From: Acetivibrio ethanolgignens
GTDB taxonomy: Bacteria > Bacillota > Clostridia > Lachnospirales > Lachnospiraceae
Reading direction: 5' to 3'
Length of the DNA stretch: 64,000 nt
NCBI RefSeq assembly: GCF_001461035.1
Contig: NZ_LNAM01000219.1
Location: forward strand, 1-64,000
Shown piece by piece: positions 45,052 through 53,972 of the stretch (position 1 is its first letter; every line of letters starts with the position of its first letter). A model generated the notes under the pieces. That model was not told where the DNA came from. It saw only the letters and a program-made list of their open reading frames with translations, and made no database searches. The position numbers were made by a program, and so were the translations under genes.

Positions 45052-45987
45052 ATGGGCAAGCTGTTGGGAATCTGCGTCAGTGACAGACGGGGAATACAGA
45101 AAAAAGAAATAGAAAGAGCAGAGCTGAAAGAAAGCTGGGGTATTGAAGAAGATGCCCATGCTGGAAAATGGCATCGGCAGGTAAGCTTATTGTCTTATGA
45201 GAAAATAGAGGAGTTTAGAAACCGCGGTGCCAGTGTGGATTTTGGAGCCTTTGGGGAAAATCTGATTATTGAAGGCTTTGATTTCCGAGCTCTCCCAGTA
45301 GGTACACGTTTTCACATTGGAGAAGCAGTTCTGGAGCTAAGCCAGATTGGAAAGGAGTGCCACAGCCACTGTGAAATCTATAAGGTTATGGGAGACTGTA
45401 TTATGCCAAGAGAAGGCGTATTTACAGAGGTACTTAAAGGCGGAGCTATTCAGGTGGGCGATGAGGTGACAATGGAGCCGCCAAAGGCTGACCGGCCGTT
45501 TACTGCAGCCGTGATTACCCTTAGCGATAAAGGAGCAAAGGGAGAAAGAGAGGATTTAAGCGGTCCTAAGATTGTAGAGAAGCTGGAAAAGGAAGGCTAT
45601 GAGATAAAAGAGGCACTGCTTTTAGCCGATGAGCAGAAGGCATTGGAGCATCAGCTTCGGAGGCTGGCTGACCAAAGACAGGTTAATGTTATTTTTACGA
45701 CTGGCGGCACCGGCTTTTCTGTTCGGGATGTAACGCCGGAGGCGACCATTGCTGTCTGCGACAGGATGGCAAATGGTATTGCTGATGCAATACGGAATTA
45801 TTCCATGGAGATTACAAAACGGGCGATGTTCAGTCGTGCCGTTTCTGGCATTCGGAAACGGACGCTGATTGTCAATCTTCCGGGAAGTCCAAAGGCAGTA
45901 GCAGAAGCACTGGATTTCTTATTACCACAGCTTCCGCATGGCTTAGGAATTCTTCGTGGTACGGAAGGCGAATGTGCCAGAAAGTAG
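45052..45987 (+). CDS. MOSC domain - MogA/MoaB fusion protein
   Basis: 311 aa. Residues about 1-145 are a MOSC domain (QIGKECHSHCEIYKVMGDCIMPREGVF), and about 150-305 a MogA-like domain (AAVITLSDKGAKGEREDLSGP, TTGGTGFSVRDVTPEAT, LPGSPKAVAEALDF). MogA adenylates molybdopterin; MOSC proteins bind or transfer sulfur or Moco. The fusion is found in other clostridia. Five bases separate it from moaA. Confidence 0.93.
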   Translation: MGKLLGICVSDRRGIQKKEIERAELKESWGIEEDAHAGKWHRQVSLLSYEKIEEFRNRGASVDFGAFGENLIIEGFDFRALPVGTRFHIGEAVLELSQIGKECHSHCEIYKVMGDCIMPREGVFTEVLKGGAIQVGDEVTMEPPKADRPFTAAVITLSDKGAKGEREDLSGPKIVEKLEKEGYEIKEALLLADEQKALEHQLRRLADQRQVNVIFTTGGTGFSVRDVTPEATIAVCDRMANGIADAIRNYSMEITKRAMFSRAVSGIRKRTLIVNLPGSPKAVAEALDFLLPQLPHGLGILRGTEGECARK

Positions 45988-46029
45988 TACGATAGAAATA
46001 ATTTTTAATTCATAAGGAGGAGAAAAAAT

Positions 46030-46932
46030 ATGAAACGAAAAGTACTAGCACTTATGCTGGCAGGCTGTATGGCACTGGGATTGACAGCCTGTGGACAGTC
46101 GAAAAACGAGGGGGCAGGTACAGAAACACCGGCAGCTCAGACCCCGGCTATAGAAACGGAAGAAAAGGCTGTAGAGGAGACAGAAATCCAGGTCTTTATC
46201 GCAGCAAGTCTGAATACTGTAATGACGGAGCTGGCAAAGCAGTACAATGAAAAGCATCCAGAGGTAAAGATTACCTTTAATGCCGACAGTTCAGGAACCC
46301 TTATGACACAGATTCAGGAGGGTTATGAATGCGATATCTTTTTCAGTGCGGCACAAAAGCAGATGGATCAGTTAGAGGCAGACGGACTTTTGGTAGAAGG
46401 AACCCGTGCAAATGTACTAAACAACCAGGTGGTAGTGATTACCTTGAAGGACAGCACAACCAAGGTAAGTGGACTGGAAACCCTTAATAAGGCAGAAAGC
46501 ATCGCTTTGGCCGGAGGCAGTGTACCCGTTGGAAAGTATACCCGTCAGGCACTGGTAAACTTAGGCATCCTGCCAGAGGCTGAAGATGTTTCCCAGATTA
46601 CTACTCAGGAGGTATCAGAAGGCTTAGGTGGTGTGGAAATCAGCGAGCAGGATAATGTGTCCAAGGTACTGATGGCTGTAACGGAAGGCTCCTGTGAGGT
46701 AGGAACCACCTATTACTCTGATACCTATGGTTATGAGGACAAGGTGGTAGTTCTGGAAACCGTAGGCTATGATAAGACAGGAAATGTTATTTACCCAATT
46801 GCCAGAGTACAGAATGCAGAAGCAGATGAAGCACAGAATAAAGCAGCAGAGGACTTCCTTGCCTTTATTCTTTCTGATGAAGCAAAGGCTGTTTTTGATT
46901 CTTACTATTTTGATACAAATGTAGAGCGTTAG
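46030..46932 (+). CDS. modA: Molybdate ABC transporter substrate-binding lipoprotein
   Basis: 300 aa. Lipobox GLTACG near residue 20, then a Thr/Ala/Glu linker and the type 2 binding fold: VFIAASLNTVMTELAKQYNE, FNADSSGTLMTQIQEG, LAGGSVPVGKYTRQAL. Binds molybdate or tungstate outside the membrane for ModBC. Confidence 0.95.
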   Translation: MKRKVLALMLAGCMALGLTACGQSKNEGAGTETPAAQTPAIETEEKAVEETEIQVFIAASLNTVMTELAKQYNEKHPEVKITFNADSSGTLMTQIQEGYECDIFFSAAQKQMDQLEADGLLVEGTRANVLNNQVVVITLKDSTTKVSGLETLNKAESIALAGGSVPVGKYTRQALVNLGILPEAEDVSQITTQEVSEGLGGVEISEQDNVSKVLMAVTEGSCEVGTTYYSDTYGYEDKVVVLETVGYDKTGNVIYPIARVQNAEADEAQNKAAEDFLAFILSDEAKAVFDSYYFDTNVER

Positions 46933-46946
46933 GAGGCAGCCCCGGA

Positions 46947-47651
46947 ATGAAGGAGATTATCGATATTTTAAAAGATTTAGATTGGACGCCCCTGTTTATT
47001 TCCCTGAAAACAGGAGTGGTGGCTACCATAATCTCCTTTTTTCTGGGGATTTTTGCTGCCCGAAGGGTAATTCATGCAGGGACAAGGGTAAAGGCAGTAG
47101 CAGATGGTATTCTGACTCTGCCTATGGTACTTCCACCGACGGTGGCAGGCTTTTTTCTGCTGCTTATATTCAGCCGGAGGCGTCCATTGGGGATGTATCT
47201 GTTTGATAACTTTGACATTAAAATTGTCCAGACCTGGGCAGGCTGTGTTATCGCGGCAACGGTGATTGCTTTTCCGCTAATGTACCGGAATGCCAGAGCT
47301 GCCTTTGAACAGATTGATGTTAATCTGGTGTATGCAGGACGAACCCTTGGGATGAGCGATGTAGCGATTTTTTGGAAAGTGGTTATGCCGACAGCAGGGC
47401 CGGGAATTATGTCCGGCACAATTCTGACCTTTGCGAGAGCATTAGGCGAATATGGAGCGACTTCTATGCTGGCTGGTAATATTCCAGGCAAGACAGGAAC
47501 CATTTCCCAAAGAATCGCTATGGTAATTCAGGATGGCGATTATGTAACAGCCGGTGTCTGGGTAGGCATTGTGCTGGTGATTGCCTTTTTTGTTATCTTT
47601 TTCATGAACTTGATTGCAGGAAAAAATATAAAACAGGTAAAACGCTGGTAG
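46947..47651 (+). CDS. modB: Molybdate ABC transporter permease
   Basis: 234 aa, five or six membrane segments. EAA loop AGRTLGMSDVAIFWKVVMPTAGPGIMSG and the family block RALGEYGATSMLAGNIPGKT. Pairs with ModA (15 bp upstream) and with ModC encoded two genes later. Confidence 0.95.
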   Translation: MKEIIDILKDLDWTPLFISLKTGVVATIISFFLGIFAARRVIHAGTRVKAVADGILTLPMVLPPTVAGFFLLLIFSRRRPLGMYLFDNFDIKIVQTWAGCVIAATVIAFPLMYRNARAAFEQIDVNLVYAGRTLGMSDVAIFWKVVMPTAGPGIMSGTILTFARALGEYGATSMLAGNIPGKTGTISQRIAMVIQDGDYVTAGVWVGIVLVIAFFVIFFMNLIAGKNIKQVKRW

Positions 47652-47672
47652 GTATAGCTGAAAGGAGAAACG

Positions 47673-48158
47673 ATGGGAGAATTTACACATTTTAACAGCC
47701 AGGGTGAGGCCATTATGGTAGATGTCAGTGATAAAAAGGAAACAAAGAGAGAGGCGGAAGCCTCCGGTACAATCCGTATGTCTGAAGAATGCTTTGAACT
47801 GGTAAAGAGCGGTGGTATGAAAAAGGGTGACGTGCTGGGAGTGGCCAGGATTGCTGGAATTATGGGGGCAAAACGGACCTCAGACCTGATACCTCTCTGC
47901 CATATTTTAAATTTAAGCAAGGTAGAAATCAGCTTTTCTTTCTTAGAGGGAAACAAGATAGAAGCCCGGTGTATTGTTAAGACGGAAGGAAAAACCGGTG
48001 TGGAAATGGAGGCTTTGACGGGAGTAAATATAGCACTTCTGACAATTTACGATATGTGTAAGGCAGCAGATAAGGGCATGGAGCTGGGAGAAATCCATCT
48101 GCTTTGTAAGTCCGGTGGAAAGAGTGGAGAGTGGAAGGCTGAAAATGGAGGTTTGTGA
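47673..48158 (+). CDS. moaC: Cyclic pyranopterin monophosphate synthase
   Basis: 161 aa, full length. Motifs MVDVSDKKETKREAEASG, GDVLGVARIAGIMGAKRTSDLIPLCH and KTGVEMEALTGVNIALLTIYDMCKA. Completes step 1 of molybdopterin synthesis with MoaA. It lies between modB and modC and its stop shares a base with modC's ATG. Confidence 0.97.
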   Translation: MGEFTHFNSQGEAIMVDVSDKKETKREAEASGTIRMSEECFELVKSGGMKKGDVLGVARIAGIMGAKRTSDLIPLCHILNLSKVEISFSFLEGNKIEARCIVKTEGKTGVEMEALTGVNIALLTIYDMCKAADKGMELGEIHLLCKSGGKSGEWKAENGGL

Positions 48159-49210
48159 TGGCAATTCGGCTGCAGATAGAAAAAAAGCTGGAGGGCTTTC
48201 ATCTGGAGGTCAGTTTAGACAGTGAAAGCAGGAGAATTGGCATTTTAGGAGCCTATGGCTGTGGAAAAAGTATGACATTAAAAAGTATTGCCGGTATCGA
48301 AAAACCTGATAGCGGCTTTATTTTGGTGGATGATGTAACTCTATACGATTCTGATAGAGGCTTTTCCCTGAAAACCCAGAAGCGGAGGGTAGGTTATCTG
48401 TTTCAAAACTATGCTTTGTTTCCTACGATGACAGTCTGGGAGAATATCGGGGCTGGCGTAGCGGGAAAACGAAAGGAAAAAGAAAAAACGGTGGAGGGAA
48501 TGCTGGAAAAATTTCAATTGGAGGGATTAGAAAAGCGTTTCCCGGCAGAATTGTCCGGCGGGCAGCAGCAAAGAGTGGCATTAGCCAGAATCATGGCTTA
48601 TGAGCCGGAGGTTATTTTGCTGGATGAGCCTTTTTCAGCTCTGGATGGCTTTTTAAAGGATAAGCTGCAGCAGGAGATGCAGGAAATGCTTGCAGACTAT
48701 AAGGGCACTGTGATTTTGGTTTCCCACAGCAGGGATGAAATCTATCGTTTCAGTGAGGAGCTTTTGATTCTTCATGAGGGAAAAAGCATCTGTCAGGGAA
48801 AAACAAAGGAGCTTTTTGAAAACCCTCACTGGAAGGAGGCTGCACGACTGACTGGCTGTAAAAATATCGTAAAAGCAGAGAAAACAGAGAAACATAAGCT
48901 TTGGATTCCAGAGTGGAAGACAGAGCTTTTGATAGAACGGGAAATTCCAGAGGACATTGCTTATATTGGTTTTCGGGCTCACGATTTTATACCGGTTTGG
49001 GGAGAACACTGTAAAAATTCTATTCCTGTACAGCCTAAAAGTATAGCAGAGCTTCCCTTTGAGCGGAAATATTTTTTAGAGGCTCAAAATACATCCGGTG
49101 AAGAAATCTGCTGGTTTGTCCAGAGAGAAAAATGGCCGCTTTTTGAAGAAAAAGGATTGCCAGACTGGCTTTTACTGCCAGAGGAGAAAATACTGCTGCT
49201 AAGGGAATAG
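48158..49210 (+). CDS. modC: Molybdate ABC transporter ATP-binding protein
   Basis: 350 aa. Walker A GAYGCGKSMTL (tyrosine in place of the usual Ser/Pro), signature LSGGQQQRVALARI, Walker B VILLDEPFSALD, H-loop VSHSRDEIYR. The C-terminal part (about 270-350) is TOBE/MOP-like and may sense molybdate. ATG at 48158 overlaps moaC's TGA. Last gene of the operon. Confidence 0.93.
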   Translation: MAIRLQIEKKLEGFHLEVSLDSESRRIGILGAYGCGKSMTLKSIAGIEKPDSGFILVDDVTLYDSDRGFSLKTQKRRVGYLFQNYALFPTMTVWENIGAGVAGKRKEKEKTVEGMLEKFQLEGLEKRFPAELSGGQQQRVALARIMAYEPEVILLDEPFSALDGFLKDKLQQEMQEMLADYKGTVILVSHSRDEIYRFSEELLILHEGKSICQGKTKELFENPHWKEAARLTGCKNIVKAEKTEKHKLWIPEWKTELLIEREIPEDIAYIGFRAHDFIPVWGEHCKNSIPVQPKSIAELPFERKYFLEAQNTSGEEICWFVQREKWPLFEEKGLPDWLLLPEEKILLLRE

Positions 49211-49214
49211 TCTA

Positions 49215-49243
49215 TTGACAAATTTCTATATAATGCCTATAAT
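49215..49243 (+). promoter_or_regulatory. Consensus promoter of the arsR operon
   Basis: TTGACA (49215-49220), 17-bp spacer, TATAAT (49238-49243); both hexamers perfect. An imperfect palindrome CTATAATACATATAG (49237-49251) covers the -10 and could be the ArsR operator. Confidence 0.75.
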
Positions 49244-49279
49244 ACATATAGATAAACTTCAATGGATGGAGATGCTATC

Positions 49280-49588
49280 ATGGATAATAAAAAAGCAGCA
49301 GCCATGTTTAAAGCCTTTTGTGATGAGAATAGATTGAGAATCTTAGAGCTATTGCGGGAGGGTGAAAGATGTGCCTGCAGTCTTTTGGAAGAAATGCAGA
49401 TAATGCAGCCAACACTTTCACACCATATGAAAATTTTGTGCGATGCAGGAGTTGTAGTAGGAAGAAAAGAAGGTAAATGGATGCATTACTCTATTTCCGA
49501 AGAAGGATTAAGGGAAGTCAGAAGGTGTTTAGATTATTTTACTGAGCATTCTGACAGAATAGATGAAAGGTCGTGTTGTAAAGAGTAG
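49280..49588 (+). CDS. ArsR/SmtB-family repressor
   Basis: 102 aa from the ATG at 49280 (GGAG 8 bases upstream). Winged helix with NRLRILELLREGERCACSLLEEMQIMQPTLSHHMKIL: the CxC at the start of the recognition region is the arsenic-sensing type site. C-terminal CC (RSCCKE) may add ligands. Likely represses itself and the permease/thioredoxin genes, released by trivalent arsenicals or a related metal. Confidence 0.9.
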   Translation: MDNKKAAAMFKAFCDENRLRILELLREGERCACSLLEEMQIMQPTLSHHMKILCDAGVVVGRKEGKWMHYSISEEGLREVRRCLDYFTEHSDRIDERSCCKE

Positions 49589-49677
49589 TTTTAGTGAACT
49601 TTTTCGCACGACTAATCATATACCCTAAATATAGAAAGATTTGAATATTTAGATACATGAATGAAAGGAGAAGTATC

Positions 49678-50685
49678 ATGCTAAAAAATCTCTGGGATTT
49701 TTTTCAAAATGAAGTTTTAGGAATGAAATGGTTAAACAGACTCATTGGCAGTGGTTTAGAAGCAGCTGGACTAGACACAGGCAGCAGAATAGGTGGAAGC
49801 ATAGAGTTTTTTATCTATGATACCATAAAAATTATGGTATTGCTAGGATTCCTTATTTTGATGATTTCCTATATTCAAAGCTATTTTCCCCCAGAAAGAA
49901 CTAAGAAAATACTTGGAAACTTGAAAGGAATATGGGCGAATATCATAGCAGCCCTTCTAGGAACGGTAACTCCGTTCTGTTCCTGTTCATCAATACCATT
50001 ATTCATAGGGTTTACCAGTGCGGGACTTCCTTTAGGTGTTACCTTTTCATTCCTCATATCGTCCCCTATGGTGGATTTAGGTTCGCTTGTACTCCTTATG
50101 AGTATTTTCGGATGGAAGGTAGCTATTGTGTATGTAATAGTCGGTCTTGTTATTGCGGTTGCTGGCGGAACTTTAATTGAAAAAATGCACTTGGAAAATC
50201 AGGTAGAGGAATTTATCCGAAAGGGTAAATCCATAGATGTTGTGAAGAAAGAACTTACCCCAAAAGACCGATTAAAATATGCCTGGGAACAGGTTATTTG
50301 GACGGCAAAAAAGGTAGCTCCTTATGTGCTTGTCGGTGTTGGTATAGGTGCAATTATTCATAATTGGATACCGGAGGATATTATTGTAAAGGTATTGGGT
50401 ACAGGTAATCCCTTTGGAGTTATTATTGCTACGATTGCTGGAATACCAATGTACGCAGATATATTTGGATGTATTCCGATTGCAGAAGCTTTGCTTGCAA
50501 AAGGGGCAAGATTGGGTGTTGTACTTTCCTTTATGATGGGTGTTACCACCCTTTCCCTGCCGTCAATGGTTATGCTAAAAAAAGCAGTAAAACCAAAGCT
50601 GTTAGGAATATTTATTGCTATTTGTACGATAGGAATTGTCATTGTTGGTTACTTTTTTAATACAATTCAGTATTTATTAGTGTAG
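49678..50685 (+). CDS. ArsP-type permease (DUF318 family)
   Basis: 335 aa from the ATG at 49678 (AAAGGAG 7 bases before). About eight membrane helices in two halves. Signature GTVTPFCSCSSIPLFIGFTSAGLPLGVTFSFL with the conserved cysteines, and the second-half GIPMYADIFGCIPIAEALLAKG. Relatives export trivalent organoarsenicals. The ArsR upstream and thioredoxin-like protein downstream agree with metal(loid) handling; the exact substrate is uncertain. Confidence 0.85.
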   Translation: MLKNLWDFFQNEVLGMKWLNRLIGSGLEAAGLDTGSRIGGSIEFFIYDTIKIMVLLGFLILMISYIQSYFPPERTKKILGNLKGIWANIIAALLGTVTPFCSCSSIPLFIGFTSAGLPLGVTFSFLISSPMVDLGSLVLLMSIFGWKVAIVYVIVGLVIAVAGGTLIEKMHLENQVEEFIRKGKSIDVVKKELTPKDRLKYAWEQVIWTAKKVAPYVLVGVGIGAIIHNWIPEDIIVKVLGTGNPFGVIIATIAGIPMYADIFGCIPIAEALLAKGARLGVVLSFMMGVTTLSLPSMVMLKKAVKPKLLGIFIAICTIGIVIVGYFFNTIQYLLV

Positions 50686-50697
50686 GAGGATTTAAAA

Positions 50698-51018
50698 GTG
50701 GGATTATTTAATTTTGGAAAGAAGAAAGAAAATTACTGTGGTAGTGATGAGGGAGCTTCTTTGGTAAGTATTAAGGTGCTTGGCTCCGGTTGCAAGTCCT
50801 GTCATGAGCTATACGAGAATACAAAGAAGGCAGTAAAAAATGCAGGTCTGTCCGCAGAAGTAGAATACGTTACTGATTTGGAGAAGGTTATGGGATATGG
50901 CATTATGAGTATGCCGGGACTGGTTGTTAATGAAAAGGTTGTTTCTGCGGGAAAAGTACTGAAGACTGCAGATATTGAAAAAATATTTCTGGAGGTCATT
51001 AAAGAAGAGGTAATATAA
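50698..51018 (+). CDS. Thioredoxin-like small redox protein (glutaredoxin-like, CxxC)
   Basis: 106 aa. Thioredoxin fold of the MTH895/TM0996 type: IKVLGSGCKSCHELYENTKKAV with CKSC active site, and cis-Pro region IMSMPGLVVNEKVVSAGK. GTG start with AGGAGG upstream. Last gene of the arsR operon; probably keeps the permease or its cargo reduced. Confidence 0.88.
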   Translation: MGLFNFGKKKENYCGSDEGASLVSIKVLGSGCKSCHELYENTKKAVKNAGLSAEVEYVTDLEKVMGYGIMSMPGLVVNEKVVSAGKVLKTADIEKIFLEVIKEEVI

Positions 51019-51058
51019 TGTGCAAAGAGTGGCATTTTGAAGGAAAACCCAAAGTAGC

Positions 51059-51356
51059 ATTTTGCTTTATCGATTTGTTTTGATTTTCAAGAAACGAAAA
51101 GAGTGTTGGTATTATAGCTCTTAAGCTAGGACTACGAAGGGCGATAATTCTAAAAAAATGCATATCATTTACTACAAGTGACGAGTACGCGGACATTCGA
51201 CCTCCTGTCTCAAGTCCGCTCAAAAAACCTCCGTGTTTTTTGTCTCTGTAGGCTATGCATTTTTAAGAATTATCAGCTCTTCTCCGTATAGCTTATTCAC
51301 TATAATACCAACACTCTTTTTTGTCTCCTGAAATTCAAAAATCTACAGTCCAAAAT
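51059..51356 (+). repeat. ~300-bp palindromic repeat, copy B
   Basis: Same element as at 32697, same strand. Arms carry GAAAAGAGTGTTGGTATTATAGC on the left and its complement on the right; two positions differ from copy A on both arms. The core has the same GCGGAC/GTCCGC stem and AAAAAAC/GTTTTTT hairpin. It begins 41 bp after the thioredoxin-like gene's stop, with its left end towards that gene. Confidence 0.85.
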
Positions 51357-51417
51357 CATTCAAACAAATTTGGTTTATGCATTGAAAGCTTTTAGTAAAT
51401 GTAAATTCTTTGATACC

Positions 51418-51584
51418 AGACAGGTTCTGCAAAGATTTTGCTTGCGATATTGCGGAAGTGAGTTCGAAAATCGCTCCTTAGATGTTCTTAAAATCGAAGG
51501 TTCTCCTGAGATTTTATATAGAACATCTTAGGAGAAGTTGAGAAGGAGCGAGCTATCGCAAGCAAAACTTTGCAGAACCTGTCT
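51418..51584. repeat. Second, unrelated palindromic element (167 bp)
   Basis: Inverted arms: AGACAGGTTCTGCAAAG plus ATTTTGCTTGCGATA on the left, its complement (with one base less) on the right. Inner arms GAAGTGAG.. / CGCTCCTT and a central TTCTCCT/AGGAGAA also pair. No coding content. It interrupts the 5' part of a Rpn-like gene. A single copy was seen in this window. Confidence 0.7.
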
Positions 51585-51589
51585 GTCCT

Positions 51590-52153
51590 ATAAAAGAAAT
51601 TACAATAAATCACGGGGAACAGATTGGCAAATACCGCTTTTTGAACACAGAAACTTTTCAACCATATGATGACAAGCTGTCTATGTATGTGATAGAATTA
51701 AATAAGCTAAAAAATGGCTGTAACGAGGAACACAAGGAAATCTATCACTGGGCTCAGCTTTTTAAAGCCCAAACCTGGGAGGAATTGGATATGATTGAAA
51801 AGAACCATCCGGAATGTGGAGAATTTGTTGCTGTTTTAAAGGAATTAAACGAAGACGAAATAATACAGCTGGAATGTGAAGCCAGAGAAATGTACGAATG
51901 GGACATTCATTCCCACCACAGAACTGGCTACCGTGAAGGACGTGAGCAGGGACGTACAGAAGGAGAATTTTTTAATATTATTTCTCTAACCAAGAAAAAA
52001 TTGGAAAAGGGAAAAACAGTCGAAGTAATTGTAGAGGAAGTGGAAACAGATATAGCTTTAATTGAGCAGATTACTAAGATTATTTCTGAACTGCCTGTCT
52101 ATACAGTAGAGGGTGTCTATAAGAAATTAAAGGAGGATAATCCCTTTCACTAG
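51590..52153 (+). pseudogene. Rpn/PD-(D/E)XK nuclease-transposase-like protein, C-terminal fragment
   Basis: The open frame runs from the palindromic element (IKEITINHGEQIGKYRFLNTE) to TAG at 52153. The C-terminal YREGREQGRTEGEFFNIISLTKKKL resembles the tail of Rpn-family recombination-promoting nuclease proteins common in Lachnospiraceae. The catalytic N-terminal PD-(D/E)XK domain is absent, removed by the 51418 element. A TTG at 51641 could start a 170-aa remnant, but this is probably a dead gene. Confidence 0.7.
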
Positions 52154-52180
52154 GTTGAAGCATTACTTGGAATGATAGGA

Positions 52181-52479
52181 ATTTTGGACTGTAGATTTTT
52201 TGAATTTCAGGAGACAAAAAAGAGTGTTGGTATTATAGAGAATAAGCTATACGGAGAAGGGTTGATAATTCTTAAAAATGCATAGCCCACAGAGGCAAAA
52301 AACACGGAGGTTTTTTGAGCGGACTTGAGACAGGAGGTCGAATGTCCGCGTACTCGTTACTTGTAGTAAATGATATGCATTTTTTTAGAATTATCGCCCT
52401 TCGTAGTCCTAGCTTAAGAGCTATAATACCAACACTCTTTTCGTTTCTTGAAAATCAAAACAAATCTATAAACCAAAAT
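52181..52479 (-). repeat. ~300-bp palindromic repeat, copy C (inverted)
   Basis: Third copy, on the minus strand. Its arms match copy B at the covarying positions. Its left end (TTTTGGTTTATAGATTTG read on the minus strand) abuts the stop codon of the minus-strand acetyltransferase gene at 52480. So, as for A and B, the element lies behind a gene in the gene's own direction. Confidence 0.85.
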
Positions 52480-52986
52480 TTATAAAAACAGCTCCATCAA
52501 ATCAAAATCAATATATTTTCCATCAATTTTGAAAAATCCCTTGAAGGTTCCTATTTTCTGAAAACCAAATTTTTTATACAGACTGATAGCTCGTTCATTA
52601 TCACTTCTAACCTCAAGGGATATAATGTCAACTTTGGCTGTTTCTTTGGCAAATTTTATGATTTTTTCAAGAAGCATACTTCCTACGCCCTGCCCCCATT
52701 CGGATTTCAGAACAGCAATTCCAAATTCTCCTCTATGGGAGATTCTTTCACCGGAACAGGAACGAAAGCTTGCATTACCGATGATTTGTCCATCTTTTTT
52801 AGCTACATAGAAAGCTTTTCTGGATGAATTTTGAAAGCTTTCCAGGAAGTTACGTTCTTCTTTGATAGTGATTTTAATACCATCGCTGCCAAAGGTCAGA
52901 TTATCAGTTTCCCCACCCACTTTTCGTGTAAATTCAATATGAGCCTCTGCATCTTCTGGTGTAACTGCTAAAATAGTTATCTCCAT
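52480..52986 (-). CDS. GNAT-family N-acetyltransferase
   Basis: 168 aa from the ATG at 52986, chosen because GAGG is 8 bases before it; an upstream GTG/ATG overlaps the RBS. Acetyl-CoA motif region LKSEWGQGVGSMLLEKIIKFAKE, then LEVRSDNERAISLYKKFGFQKIG. Cytosolic; the substrate (protein N-terminus, amine or drug) cannot be predicted. No operon partner. Confidence 0.88.
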   Translation of the reverse strand: MEITILAVTPEDAEAHIEFTRKVGGETDNLTFGSDGIKITIKEERNFLESFQNSSRKAFYVAKKDGQIIGNASFRSCSGERISHRGEFGIAVLKSEWGQGVGSMLLEKIIKFAKETAKVDIISLEVRSDNERAISLYKKFGFQKIGTFKGFFKIDGKYIDFDLMELFL

Positions 52987-53055
52987 AATCATCACCTCGT
53001 TTTTAATTTAGCTTATCATATCATATTTCTTCAGATAGTTCCATAGAAAAAATTA

Positions 53056-53119
53056 TTGACAAAGGGTAGGGAAAAGTGATAATATATAAATGCATTAAAG
53101 AAAATGAAAGTCATTCTCA
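53056..53119 (+). promoter_or_regulatory. Promoter and Fur box of the Cys-rich/DUF3793/flavodoxin operon
   Basis: TTGACA (53056-53061) with GATAAT (53078-53083, 16-bp spacer). Downstream of the start lies TGAAAGTCATTCTCA (53105-53119), which fits the 7-1-7 Fur box (TGATAAT-n-ATTATCA) with 11 of 14 positions. Iron-bound Fur would repress the operon. Confidence 0.65.
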
Positions 53120-53207
53120 ATAATGAAAAGATAACATTGCAGTGGTAAAACAATTTCGGCTTACATAATTTTCTTTTACCGGAGCAAGCTAAAAAGGAGG
53201 AAACTAT

Positions 53208-53345
53208 ATGGGAACAGCTGCTGTTGGAGCTTTGCTTGTATGTATTGTATGTATAATTGTAAAAGGTATGATAAAAGACAAAAGGGCAGGGAAGTCAATT
53301 CAGTGCGGAGGAGACTGTAAGCATTGCGGTGGCCACTGCCATTAA
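53208..53345 (+). CDS. FeoB-associated Cys-rich membrane protein (45 aa)
   Basis: Too short for most gene lists: ATG at 53208 after AAAAAGGAGG, TAA at 53343-53345. One N-terminal membrane helix (GALLVCIVCIIVKGM) and a Cys/His tail QCGGDCKHCGGHCH. This is the FeoB-associated small protein family, normally encoded behind feoB, probably an iron-binding membrane helper. Here neither feoA nor feoB is present. Its position behind a Fur box supports an iron role. Confidence 0.85.
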   Translation: MGTAAVGALLVCIVCIIVKGMIKDKRAGKSIQCGGDCKHCGGHCH

Positions 53346-53356
53346 GGAGGTATGGT

Positions 53357-53944
53357 ATGAGCAGAGAGCTGCTTGCGATTGTAGAAACAATGAATCAGAA
53401 AAGTCTGGAGGTTCAGCTGGCTTTGCAGTGTGCACCAGTACTGACAGGAATTAAAACAGCCAATCTTCTGATTATAGATAAGAACAGTGCTATGAATTTT
53501 CCTGGTGTTCTGGTGGGAGAAGGACTTTTTTACCGATTGCTTTATGAAGTAAGGGATAAGCTGGTTTATCTGATCTATGATAGAAATAAGCTGCTTGCTT
53601 ATATGGAAAACCCGGAGGTTTTTAGAGTGCTTCAAATGCTGGGCTATCAAAGGGTAAAGCTTGAGGAAATTTTAGAGGAGATATCCCGCCGCTATGAAAG
53701 CTATATGAAGAATGAGAGAAGCTTTCCACATGAGTTGGGACTTTTATTAGGCTATCCGGTGGAGGATGTGATTGGTTTTATAGTTCATCAGGGACAGAAT
53801 TTTCTCTATAAAGGTTACTGGAAGGTATATGAAAATCCAGAGCAGGCAAAGCAGCTATTTGAAGCCTTTGACCGGGCAACGGAAAGAGCCGTTATTACGA
53901 TTTATCAGGGCAATAGTATAAAAAGTATTGTAAATGCGGTCTGA
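53357..53944 (+). CDS. DUF3793 family protein
   Basis: 195 aa from the ATG at 53357 (AAGGAGG 7 bases upstream; an earlier in-frame start is inside the previous gene). Typical blocks QLALQCAPVLTGIKTANLL and FPHELGLLLGYPVEDVIGFI, KGYWKVY. Function not established; the family regularly accompanies flavodoxin and Feo genes in clostridia, as here. Confidence 0.85.
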   Translation: MSRELLAIVETMNQKSLEVQLALQCAPVLTGIKTANLLIIDKNSAMNFPGVLVGEGLFYRLLYEVRDKLVYLIYDRNKLLAYMENPEVFRVLQMLGYQRVKLEEILEEISRRYESYMKNERSFPHELGLLLGYPVEDVIGFIVHQGQNFLYKGYWKVYENPEQAKQLFEAFDRATERAVITIYQGNSIKSIVNAV

Positions 53945-53972
53945 GAGTCCGCGGAATGGAGGATAATATAAA

